From assembly GCA_910585005.1 (NCBI GenBank), contig CAJUCN010000006.1:1-64000 (forward strand): a stretch of DNA of 64,000 nt, read 5' to 3'. A program made the position numbers and the translations under genes. The DNA is from an uncultured Lachnospiraceae bacterium (GTDB lineage Bacteria > Bacillota > Clostridia > Lachnospirales > Lachnospiraceae). The notes beneath the pieces were generated by a model. The model worked only from the letters and a program-made list of their open reading frames with translations. It ran no database searches and had not been told where the DNA came from. Positions 16,302-24,500 of this stretch are shown in pieces (position 1 is the first letter of the stretch; each line of letters opens with the position of its first letter).

Positions 16302-17258
16302 ATGCACACACCGGACAATTCCACCTTAAGTTATCCTTCTGATCATACCGATAACGAAATGGAAATCGGTTATCCCATCCATGTTTACTTTATTGAATTG
16401 GCAAAAATGTACATGCAGCATATCCGCTGGCATTGGCATAACGAAATAGAAATCATCATCATCAACCATGGAGAAGTCAACTTTATGACCGATGATGCAA
16501 AAATATGCTTAAAAGCCGGACAGGGAATTTTAATCAATCAGAATGTTATGCATTCCATACAGCCTTCTACTTCTGATTGCAATTGTTCCCTGTATTCTGC
16601 TATTTTCCATCCCTCTTTCCTATTTGGCTACGGAAACACTTTGATGTCAGGTAAATACCTGGCTCCTATACTCTCTTCCCCCGTGTTCCGCACCATGTTC
16701 CTGGATGAGCAGGATTCTGTTTCCGCCCAGATCATGGATCTGGTCAATTCTGTGATTGCTGTCAACACAACCAAAAAATTCGGCTATGAGCTTGTAACTA
16801 AAGCATACTTATGTCAGATGTGGCTGATCTTATTGGAACATGTGATCCCACAAAATGTCAAAAAACATAAAAACGTCAATTTGACCCTGGATGAATCCAG
16901 GGTCAAGGAAGCTATTTTGTATATTGAAGACCATTATTCAGAACACGTCACCTTAGAAGATCTGTCCAGATCCATCCATATCAGTAAAAGCGAATGCTGC
17001 CGCTGTTTCAAAAGGACGCTGCAGGTCACCCCCATTGAATATCTTATGAAATACAGGATTTTTAAAGCTGCAAACATGATCCAGCATGACGATCCACTTT
17101 CCCATTCCATCTCAGAACTTGCTTTTGCAGTTGGTTTCAATAATGCAAGTTACTTTAACAAAGTTTTTCGGCAATACCTTAAGTGTACGCCCAGTGAATA
17201 TAAACGAAGCACCCGGAATGACCCCACCAGCAACCCTTTCCATATGATCTCTATTTAA
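16302..17258 (+). CDS. AraC family transcriptional regulator with N-terminal cupin
   Basis: 318 residues with GAAAGGAG ahead of the ATG. The N-terminal half (about 20-170) is a cupin-type AraC ligand-binding domain, with IRWHWHNEIEIIIINHGEV and a GQGILINQNVMHSI sugar-binding style motif. The C-terminal 100 residues contain the two AraC helix-turn-helix units (VTLEDLSRSIHISKSECCR and SISELAFAVGFNNASYFNKV, then FRQYLKCTPSEYK). Such proteins usually activate nearby carbohydrate or metabolite genes. It converges with the FMN oxidase gene (13 bp between stops); there is no divergent target in the window. The ligand is unknown. Confidence 0.93.
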   Translation: MHTPDNSTLSYPSDHTDNEMEIGYPIHVYFIELAKMYMQHIRWHWHNEIEIIIINHGEVNFMTDDAKICLKAGQGILINQNVMHSIQPSTSDCNCSLYSAIFHPSFLFGYGNTLMSGKYLAPILSSPVFRTMFLDEQDSVSAQIMDLVNSVIAVNTTKKFGYELVTKAYLCQMWLILLEHVIPQNVKKHKNVNLTLDESRVKEAILYIEDHYSEHVTLEDLSRSIHISKSECCRCFKRTLQVTPIEYLMKYRIFKAANMIQHDDPLSHSISELAFAVGFNNASYFNKVFRQYLKCTPSEYKRSTRNDPTSNPFHMISI

Positions 17259-17270
17259 AGAACAATAGTT

Positions 17271-18158
17271 TTATTTTTGCCAAATGACAGAAGGGTCTAT
17301 GTGTTGAAGATCCGGACAGCCGGTTCGCGCCATCACTCCTTTTAGTTCTTCACTCATCTGACAAACCAGTTCTTTTACTCCCTGGGCGCCCTTTTCCTTT
17401 AGCGGCGGCATGATCACACGTCCTGCCGACACCGCTGACGCGCCCAGGGCAAGGGCCTTGAAAACATCCATCCCACTCATGATTCCGCAATCCACAAAAA
17501 TGGGGATCTGTCCACTAACCACCTTAACGATCTCTGGCAGGATCATAAGGGGCGGAACGGCATAATCCATGATTCCATGATGATGGGATACCACGATTCC
17601 CTTGACCCCCGCCTGAAGGCATTTATAGGCATCCTGCCTGCTAAGCACCCCTTTTACCACGAAGGGCAGGGAAGTAGATTCCACAAATCTGCGTATCTCT
17701 TCCTGGCTTTTGGGCGCCATATCATACCCAAGCACCTTATCATATTCCCCTTTTCCGTTAAATGCATGGTCAATATCCATACCTACTGCCAACACGCCAC
17801 ACTCTTTGGCATGGGCGATCCTTTCAAGAATCAGGTCGTTATCCGCATACGGTTTAATAATCTTGATCGTTTTTGCCCCCGTTGCCGTGATCCTCTCCAG
17901 CTCATCCTTTTCCCCCATTCCGGCCCAGTTTACTGCTTCTGCAAGCGCAGCCCCCTTTGCCATCTCCACCATCCCGTCCTCATGGATATTATTCAGGTGG
18001 GATAATGCCGCCATCATGATCGGTGTCTGAAACTTCTCTCCATACAACTCAAAAGTTGTATCCGGTATACACCCATCTAAATGCCGCATCTCCAAAAGCA
18101 GCGAATCAAAATATTCCCTGGTAATCTGATCGGAATCTCCTTGTCGTTTTTTTTCCAT
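17271..18158 (-). CDS. FMN-dependent alpha-hydroxy-acid oxidoreductase
   Basis: A 295-residue TIM-barrel flavoprotein of the lactate oxidase/glycolate oxidase superfamily, shorter than the usual 350-380. Visible are TPIMMAALSHLNNIHEDGM (early FMN loop), PFVVKGVLSRQDAYKCLQAG (catalytic-lysine strand), VKGIVVSHHHGIMDY (the place of the S/N-HGGR active-site motif, here HHG with the Arg missing) and IFVDCGIMSGMDVFKALALG followed by SAGRVIMPP (phosphate loop). The probable reaction is FMN-linked oxidation of a 2-hydroxy acid. The altered active-site motif makes the substrate uncertain. It lies 51 bp beyond the T7SS lipase gene in the same direction, possibly by chance. Confidence 0.8.
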   Translation of the reverse strand: MEKKRQGDSDQITREYFDSLLLEMRHLDGCIPDTTFELYGEKFQTPIMMAALSHLNNIHEDGMVEMAKGAALAEAVNWAGMGEKDELERITATGAKTIKIIKPYADNDLILERIAHAKECGVLAVGMDIDHAFNGKGEYDKVLGYDMAPKSQEEIRRFVESTSLPFVVKGVLSRQDAYKCLQAGVKGIVVSHHHGIMDYAVPPLMILPEIVKVVSGQIPIFVDCGIMSGMDVFKALALGASAVSAGRVIMPPLKEKGAQGVKELVCQMSEELKGVMARTGCPDLQHIDPSVIWQK

Positions 18159-18209
18159 AAATAGACTCCTCCTTCCTGCCCTTTATCTTACTGAATCCTT
18201 CCTGAAATG

Positions 18210-19649
18210 TCAAAGACATTTACTGGCGCTTACTGCTGCACTGGCCATCTCTATAGACTGTTGCTGCCATTTCCCATAGCTAAGTTCAATTTTTTCGTGG
18301 GCATCTGCAATTTCCCTTGCCCGCTTTTCCATTTCTTGTACCGTTTCCGCTGTCAGCCGCAGTTTTGAATACATATTCATTCCACCTTTTAGATAAGAAG
18401 GCAATTCTCCTGCCACCTGCCATAATGCCCTCTGTAAACTGGCAGTTTCTTTTGCAATCTCCTCTAACTTACAACTCCATATATGTAGCAGGGAAAGCTC
18501 GGTTTCCAACTGTATATCTCTCTGCAATTTATCCACAAACTCATCCTGCCTGGCCAGGGCGCCTAAAAGATCTTTTCCCTCCCCATCCCAAAACAGGCTC
18601 CGCGCAATCACCGGAATTCCCAAAAAGGTAAAGTCTGAAAGATCTGACAGTTTCAACTTCTCTCCATTCAGCCCTTCTTTTGATCCCTGCAATGATTCCA
18701 TAACCTGCATGACCACGGCAGCACATCCATCTCTTTGCCTGGAAGGAAGGGCCATCACCAAACAAGACAGCCCTGCTGCATAATCTCCCAGGATCCCTCT
18801 TCCTGGAGCATCCTGATTCTTTCTTCCCCGGAAAACGGTTATCACCCCGCCTGTCTCCGGATCCTCTTTTCTCTCGGCAAACAGATATTTAATATCATGA
18901 TATCCGGCAAAATTACTTTTCTCCACAGGCGTTCTCACATATCTGATATTTTCTTTCGGTATGATACATTCCCCCAGCACGCTGACATAGTCGTTTTCTC
19001 CGTGGATCCCTTTGATCTTACGGGTTCTCTCCTCATAACCTTCTTTTCCATATTTATCCTGCCACCTGGCAACCGCTTCCGGCGAAAATCCCTGGCCATC
19101 TACGGAATAGCAGGCTGCAATCTTTTCCTGATGCTCCGTTTCCATGGTAACAAACTGTGCTTTATTTCCTCCCTTTGAATGTCCGGTAACAACCAGCCTT
19201 TGACTGCTTCCCGGCCCCATAGCCTCCACCACTTCCTCAAAATAATCCAGCGCCCGGCCTTGCTGGGTAGTCACAGCGCTGCAAAGCCCGATCCCGTTAT
19301 CTGGCCATTCCCCATCTCCTGTACCCCGAAAGACAACATAAACTGTACGCTTATCCGGCGTCATAAAAGTACAGGCGGCAGTGCCGGAATCATAGCCCAT
19401 ATCTACGCTTTGGTTTCCAATCACCATCCCTCCCACTTCCTCATTAACCGATGCCTGTTTGAGTATGGTGTATTCCCCATAATACCTGCCGCCCTCCTGA
19501 TATGCGGGGAGCTTTTCCAGCTCCCCTAAAATTTCCCTTAAACTGGCGCCTTCTGCTGCCTCTTTATAATCAAGGTACATAAAAGTATTCAGCGCCATGC
19601 TGATTTCTGCTTCTGAAATCTGTCCCATAGATCTTATCCTGTCATTCAA
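18210..19649 (-). CDS. DUF2974-type lipase/hydrolase, candidate T7SS effector with C-terminal LXG-like tail
   Basis: 479 residues. Residues 1-260 form an alpha/beta-hydrolase of the DUF2974 (Mbeg1-like) type. The nucleophile is Ser158 in VVTGHSKGGNKAQF; the likely acid and base are Asp220 (HGENDYVSVL) and His251 (FAGYHDIKYL). VVFRGTGDGEW is the oxyanion segment. The last 130 residues (about 350-479) are continuous amphipathic helix and resemble a WXG/LXG targeting domain at the C-terminus. The same order, lipase first and LXG-like last, is known for the staphylococcal T7SS lipase TslA. The start overlaps the preceding WXG100 gene by 8 bp, so the two are translationally coupled. There is no signal peptide. 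The effector role is inferred from domain order and operon. Confidence 0.78.
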   Translation of the reverse strand: MNDRIRSMGQISEAEISMALNTFMYLDYKEAAEGASLREILGELEKLPAYQEGGRYYGEYTILKQASVNEEVGGMVIGNQSVDMGYDSGTAACTFMTPDKRTVYVVFRGTGDGEWPDNGIGLCSAVTTQQGRALDYFEEVVEAMGPGSSQRLVVTGHSKGGNKAQFVTMETEHQEKIAACYSVDGQGFSPEAVARWQDKYGKEGYEERTRKIKGIHGENDYVSVLGECIIPKENIRYVRTPVEKSNFAGYHDIKYLFAERKEDPETGGVITVFRGRKNQDAPGRGILGDYAAGLSCLVMALPSRQRDGCAAVVMQVMESLQGSKEGLNGEKLKLSDLSDFTFLGIPVIARSLFWDGEGKDLLGALARQDEFVDKLQRDIQLETELSLLHIWSCKLEEIAKETASLQRALWQVAGELPSYLKGGMNMYSKLRLTAETVQEMEKRAREIADAHEKIELSYGKWQQQSIEMASAAVSASKCL

Positions 19650-19959
19650 CTACGCCCACATGTAACCCGCTGCTCTGGTCAGCGTTTCCAAGTTCCGCCT
19701 TCTGATAATGTGCTGCCATTTCCTGTAAATCATTTACATGTTCCTGCACCATACGGCAAAGCTTGTCCATATCCGTCTGCAGGGAACCAAATCTTCCGCT
19801 GTAGGCTGCGGCAGCTTCCCCTTGCCAGATCCCCTTCATCCCCTGCACCAGATTCATCATTTCCCCTGTAAGGTTCTTCATTTGTCCCCCGGTAGATGCA
19901 AATTCCCCGGATGTCTGAATTAACTTTTCCGGTGTAACCTTTAAAATTCCTTCCATCAT
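19642..19959 (-). CDS. WXG100 family protein (EsxA-like), lipase partner candidate
   Basis: 105 residues predicted as a helical hairpin with the WXG turn at MKGIWQGEAAAAYSGRF near the middle, the normal length and motif for ESAT-6-like T7SS proteins. A typical export signal YxxxD/E is approached by HYQKAEL near the C-terminus. It is the last small gene before the lipase and overlaps it by 8 bp, so it is the best candidate for a lipase chaperone or co-secreted dimer partner. Confidence 0.85.
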   Translation of the reverse strand: MMEGILKVTPEKLIQTSGEFASTGGQMKNLTGEMMNLVQGMKGIWQGEAAAAYSGRFGSLQTDMDKLCRMVQEHVNDLQEMAAHYQKAELGNADQSSGLHVGVVE

Positions 19960-19980
19960 ACTCTCCTTCCATTTTCTTAA

Positions 19981-20280
19981 TCAATACTTCCTTGCCATCG
20001 CCATCTCCCTGTTCCTTGCTTCTGCCTCCTCATACCTTGCCGCAATTTCCAAAAGCGCCTGTATGTATTGTCCAATCAACTGACAAAAAGCATCCATCTG
20101 CTGTCTGTCCCTTAAAAAGGCCTGGTGAAAAGCGCTTTTGGCCTCCCCCTCCCACATGCTGCACAGGGAATTTTCCTGCTCCCCCATTTCGGCCGCTTTC
20201 GCCCTAAACTGTCCGTTAAGCTCTTGAAGCCTGGATGCTCTGCTTCTCAATTCTGATGACGTCACCTGAAAAAAAGCCAT
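19981..20280 (-). CDS. WXG100 family protein
   Basis: 99 residues, helical hairpin, with the turn motif CSMWEGEAKSAFHQAFL and a C-terminal YEEAEARN that fits the YxxxE secretion signal of T7SS substrates. It begins MAFFQVTSSELRSRASRL. It lies 21 bp upstream of the next WXG100 gene in the operon. It may form a heterodimer with one of the neighbouring small proteins. Confidence 0.86.
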   Translation of the reverse strand: MAFFQVTSSELRSRASRLQELNGQFRAKAAEMGEQENSLCSMWEGEAKSAFHQAFLRDRQQMDAFCQLIGQYIQALLEIAARYEEAEARNREMAMARKY

Positions 20281-20302
20281 TTAAATACCTCCTAATATGC
20301 AT

Positions 20303-20617
20303 TTAGTATATTCTTGTAGATGCAAGCGTCAAATTACACATTTCTGTTTTATACATTTCCTGTGCCTGCTCACTTAGCTCTGCCGCCAATGCCCCAAGGC
20401 ATCTTGCCGCATTACAATATTCATTGCCCATCTTTAACTCCCTCTCCACAAGTTTCCGTGCTGCTTCACTATTCCACCTCCTTTTCGTATCGCATAAGAT
20501 TTCCGGAATTACTTCCTGTCCGATCCTTTCCAATTCTTCTGATACTCGTTTTATCTTTTCTGAAATAGCTAAAACTTCTTTAAAATGAATTTCAATGGTC
20601 TGCGGTGACAAGTTCAT
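20303..20617 (-). CDS. WXG100-like helical protein (variant WNS turn)
   Basis: 104 residues from ATG 20617 (GAGGAGG lies 12 bp upstream); an alternative ATG at 20638 would add MRRRKKK. Two long helices flank DTKRRWNSEAARKLVER, where Trp-Asn-Ser replaces the WXG turn. It overlaps the end of the previous gene by 26 bp. The charge pattern and length match T7SS small partner proteins, but there is no clear YxxxD/E signal near the end, which suggests a partner rather than an independently exported protein. Confidence 0.7.
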   Translation of the reverse strand: MNLSPQTIEIHFKEVLAISEKIKRVSEELERIGQEVIPEILCDTKRRWNSEAARKLVERELKMGNEYCNAARCLGALAAELSEQAQEMYKTEMCNLTLASTRIY

Positions 20618-20897
20618 TTTCTTTTTCCGCCTCCTCATAATTTGCAGCTATATGCTGAAGCTTTTCCACATGGATGCCAAGTTCCCGGAGCCTTTGTCCG
20701 CTTTCTTCCGCCAGTTCGTCCAACGCCTTCTGAAGCTGTAAAACAGCCTCACAATAAAACCCGCCGGTAAGCTGCCCGATCTCCTTTTTGGCGTTTTCCA
20801 GATATGCATCCGCCCGGCTTACCGTTTCTTGCCACTGATTTCCCTTTTCTTTTACCTTACCGGTACTTACCCGAATCTTTTCTTTCACTTTCCCCAC
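20592..20897 (-). CDS. WXG100-like helical protein lacking the WXG motif
   Basis: 101 residues, fully helical, with GGFYCEAVLQLQKAL at the place of the turn, so the Trp is replaced by Phe-Tyr. The C-terminus NYEEAEKENEL contains a YxxxE signal like that of T7SS substrates. The N-terminus is Lys-rich (MGKVKEKIRVSTGKVKEKG). It starts 1 bp after the preceding gene and overlaps the next. I assign it to the WXG/LXG-partner superfamily from size, helix pattern and context only. Confidence 0.65.
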   Translation of the reverse strand: MGKVKEKIRVSTGKVKEKGNQWQETVSRADAYLENAKKEIGQLTGGFYCEAVLQLQKALDELAEESGQRLRELGIHVEKLQHIAANYEEAEKENELVTADH

Positions 20898-21218
20898 CTA
20901 TCCGCCTCCTGCTGCCAATTCCACAAGAAAACTGTTTCTTTTTTCTGTTTCAGCCAGCATCTTAGCTACCTCATTTACTGCAACAAGAAGCTTCTCCATT
21001 CTTTCAACACAATCCTTTACCTGTCGTTGCTTATTCTTAAACTCTCCGTTCCATTGCCGGCAGGCAGGGCTATCCCAGACCTTCACAAATTCCTTTGTCT
21101 CTGTATCTAAAATATCCATCTGGTCTTTTATCTGTGTAAAACTCTTTTCCAACAGATCGATCCTTTCATTTAAGCTGCCCGCATATAACCATATCTTACT
21201 TCCACTCGTCTCTTCCAC
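20898..21218 (-). CDS. WXG100-like helical protein (WDS turn)
   Basis: 106 residues. A long first helix (LNERIDLLEKSFTQIKDQMD), a turn at FVKVWDSPACRQWNGEF where Trp-Asp-Ser replaces WXG, and a second helix ending AEKRNSFLVELAAGGG. There is no YxxxD/E tail. It is the first of the five small T7SS partner genes, 41 bp after the EsaB-like gene. Confidence 0.7.
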   Translation of the reverse strand: MEETSGSKIWLYAGSLNERIDLLEKSFTQIKDQMDILDTETKEFVKVWDSPACRQWNGEFKNKQRQVKDCVERMEKLLVAVNEVAKMLAETEKRNSFLVELAAGGG

Positions 21219-21259
21219 CTCCTCCTTGCAAACCTTTTATCCCTATTTTCTATTTTCAC

Positions 21260-21502
21260 TTACACCAAAATCAGCCGGTCTCCACTTTTTATCCCCTGCT
21301 CTAACAAATGATCCTCTACCTTTAACAAACGATTCTGTTCTGGAGCATAAAGGTAACGCCTCTTTCTGTCTTTGCACTTTATTTTTTCTTTTTTCTCTAC
21401 CAAAGCAATTATCTCCTCCACCACTTTTTCAGCCGGCATTTCCCCGTCAAGTTCAAAATCATAACAACCATCAAGAGCCGGGATCAACACATCAATCATC
21501 AT
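21260..21502 (-). CDS. esaB: EsaB/YukD-like ubiquitin-fold T7SS protein
   Basis: 80 residues with a beta-grasp pattern: MIDVLIPALDGCYDFELDG, then a helix PAEKVVEEIIALVEK, and the end LLEQGIKSGDRLILV. The GxxxGDxLxL ending is characteristic of YukD/EsaB, a small cytosolic regulator or component of Firmicutes T7SS. The gene overlaps the end of the EssC gene by 11 bp, supporting coupled translation. Confidence 0.82.
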   Translation of the reverse strand: MMIDVLIPALDGCYDFELDGEMPAEKVVEEIIALVEKKEKIKCKDRKRRYLYAPEQNRLLKVEDHLLEQGIKSGDRLILV

Positions 21503-24500
21503 CTTGGTTCTCCTTCATGATTCCTGGTATCAAAAGCCTTTCCGTAGGTGAAAAGATTCCCGGTTTCCAGTATCCGATTCCTTCCGGTTCCCGCTGGTTA
21601 AGTCTCGCATAACCTAAGTCGTCAAAGGAAAATACCCTCTGCGCTCCTCCGTTGCCTCCCAAATGAATTCCGATCTGCCAGGCGGAAAGTTCTCTGAAAA
21701 AAGGTTCCGTCATCAGGTAAGAGTCTTGCTGGAAACGATATGCTCCTGTCAGGAAGAACTCTCTTCTCTTCCCTGCTGCCAGCTCTTCCCAAAAGCGGAT
21801 TCTTTCACTCCGCATTTCATCCGCACATCCAATCTTCTTTATAAAATCCGCCAGATCTGCAATGATAAGGCAGCACCCTTCCCTTTCCTCTTTATGAAAC
21901 CGCAAAAGCTCCTCTTCACTCATAAAATTTCCAGTTTCCTTAACCGGATACCTTCGATCCCAGATCCACACGACTTTTTTTCCTGCCAGTTCCATACTGA
22001 TTGCCAGATCCGTAAGAAAAACCTGTGCCACCTCATCTGCCCCATGGGATAATAAAAAAACTGGAGCTTTTAAGAAATTTAGTTCCCTGATCTCTCCTGT
22101 AGCCAAAGAATAGCCAAGAGGAATCCTGTTTTCTTTCCATGTATACTCCTTCCACATAACTTCACTGCCCCGCTCTCTGGGAAGGCGCAAAAACGGTTTC
22201 ATAGTTCTTATTGCTTGTTCTGCCTGTACGGTCTCTTTCTTTGTATTTTCAAAAAAGGCTGCCTGAAACTCCAGTATCTGTTCTCCCACTTTGCAAAGCC
22301 CTCTTCCGGCAGTATTTTCCTTGGGAAGCACCGAAAAGGTATATTGGCGCAGGATATCTCCATAGGAAAAATGATCGCTCATTTCAAAGGCCAGCGTCGT
22401 CTTTATTTTCTCATAAACTTTTCCAGGAATTTCCGCTGGTGAAGATGCAGATAGTATTAAATAAATTCCATACCCCATCCCTTCCCCTGCCATCCGGTAT
22501 AAAAACTGCTGCTGTTTTTCCGTAAGCGTAGAATACATGGCTGCAAAATTGTCTATCACCACAAATACCCATGGATATTTATCTGCTCCTTTTGAAAACC
22601 CATCCTTTCTTTTTTGAAACAGCCTCTCCAGATGATAAAAGAACACATCCCTCTCTGCTTTTTCGGAAAGCACTCCGGCTACACCTGGTAAACCATCAAA
22701 GCGCTCCATATTGGCCTGCCCCATATCCACACACACCACCGCTGTCTGTTGCTGTCCACATCTGGTTAAAAGCTGCCAAATGATCAATTTCAAAAAAGTA
22801 CTTTTACCTGAAACCGGCCCCCCACATAAGGCCATATGCCCCATTTTATCCGGCCTGTAATAAAGCGGAAATTGTCTTTGACTTCCTGGGTCATCACATA
22901 ATCCCAGCAAAATTTCTATCATCGGCTTTTCCTTCTCCCCATCTTTTCCCATTTCCTCTTCCAGGCGTATTTTATCTTCCAGTTTGTTAAAGGTAAGCCT
23001 TTCCGGCAGCTCCGGCATCCACAATGAATCAGCTTTCTTAAGTCCCTCTTCTTTGGCAGACAGGTTTATGGCCTGAATCACCATTTCCATTTGGCTGGCT
23101 TTCCTCTCCTTTTTTCCGTCTTCTGCCTTGATCCTCCTGCCTGTCCTCTCTACCATTGCCGTATTCCGTCCTGCCTCCCGTTCCTCAATATAATCTCCGC
23201 CGCAATAGCCGGCCTGAAACAATTCATAATATTCACGACTTCCTATTTGCAAATAACACTGCCCCGGGGAAGTCAAAAGCGCTGCATCCCCATTGTGGAG
23301 CATATCCATGCTGTCCTGACGGTCCTGCACTTTTAGACACAGGTGAAACCTTGCATTACTCCAGATTCTGTCGTCAACAGTGCCTGCCGGTTTCTGGGTA
23401 GCCAAAATCAAATGGATCCCCAGGCTTCTGCCCACCTGGGACAGGGAAATAATCTCCTGCATAAATTCTGGCTCTTCCTTTCTAAGCTGGGCAAACTCAT
23501 CCACCACCAGGATCAGGTGCGGCATCGGTTCCTGTACGCTTTTCTGATGGTAAAGAGCAGTATACCCATCAATATGGTTCACCCCGCATTGGCTAAGAAG
23601 CCTTTGCCTTCGTTTGTTCTCGCTTGTAATTGCCGACATGGCCCGTTTGATTTGTTTCCCAGAAAGGTTTGATATGACTCCGGCACAATGGGGAAGGGAA
23701 GAAAGCATATTTCCCGTTCCACCGCCTTTATAATCAATTATAAAGAAGTTCACATCTTCCGGTGAAAAATTTGTAGCAACAGACAATAGAAATGTTAAGA
23801 TCAGTTCACTTTTTCCAAAGCCAGTGGTTCCTGCAATCAATCCATGAGGCCCATGAAACTTTTCATGGATATCCAGGCTCACAATTCTTCCTCCTCTTCC
23901 ACATCCTATAGGGACTTTAAGTCTTTTCGCCGGATTATTCTTTTTCCATCTCCGGCTTATCTCCAATTCCCAAACACAAGTGCATCCATATAACCCTAAA
24001 AAATCCACTTGGTCAGGTAATCTCTCCTCCAGGCCGCTTTCCCTGACCCGAATCCCTGAAATATCCCTGAAATACTTTTCCGCCCTCTCCCCTTGGATCT
24101 TCTCCAGTTTCAGAACCTGGCTAATGATTCCCTCCTCTTCCCGATACAAGATCTCCTCTTGGTCACGCCATGTAAGAGTGCATCCACAGCTTTTAGGTAA
24201 AAATTCCTTTTGCCTGGCCATAAAAATTGCACTGACCGGGTACTCTCCCTGGTTTTCCGCAAGATAGCCAAATAAAGTCTCACCCTCCACCAATTCCTGA
24301 TCCAGCACCAATACCAAATACCATGGAATTCCTATCCCTTTGCCCCCCTGTCCCTTTTCCAATTCTGACATGAGCGCCGGAATGATCTCCCCGCTTTCCT
24401 TTTCATCACCTGCAAGAAACCTGGTCTTCCTATCTGGCGACCAAATATGTGGCATCCACCGGATCCCTTCCGCTAACCGTTGTTGGCAGCGCTTTTTCTT

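Noticed and set aside
16302..18158. AraC gene as regulator of the T7SS operon
   Set aside because: It is convergent with the oxidase and far from the essC start; no shared upstream site is visible.
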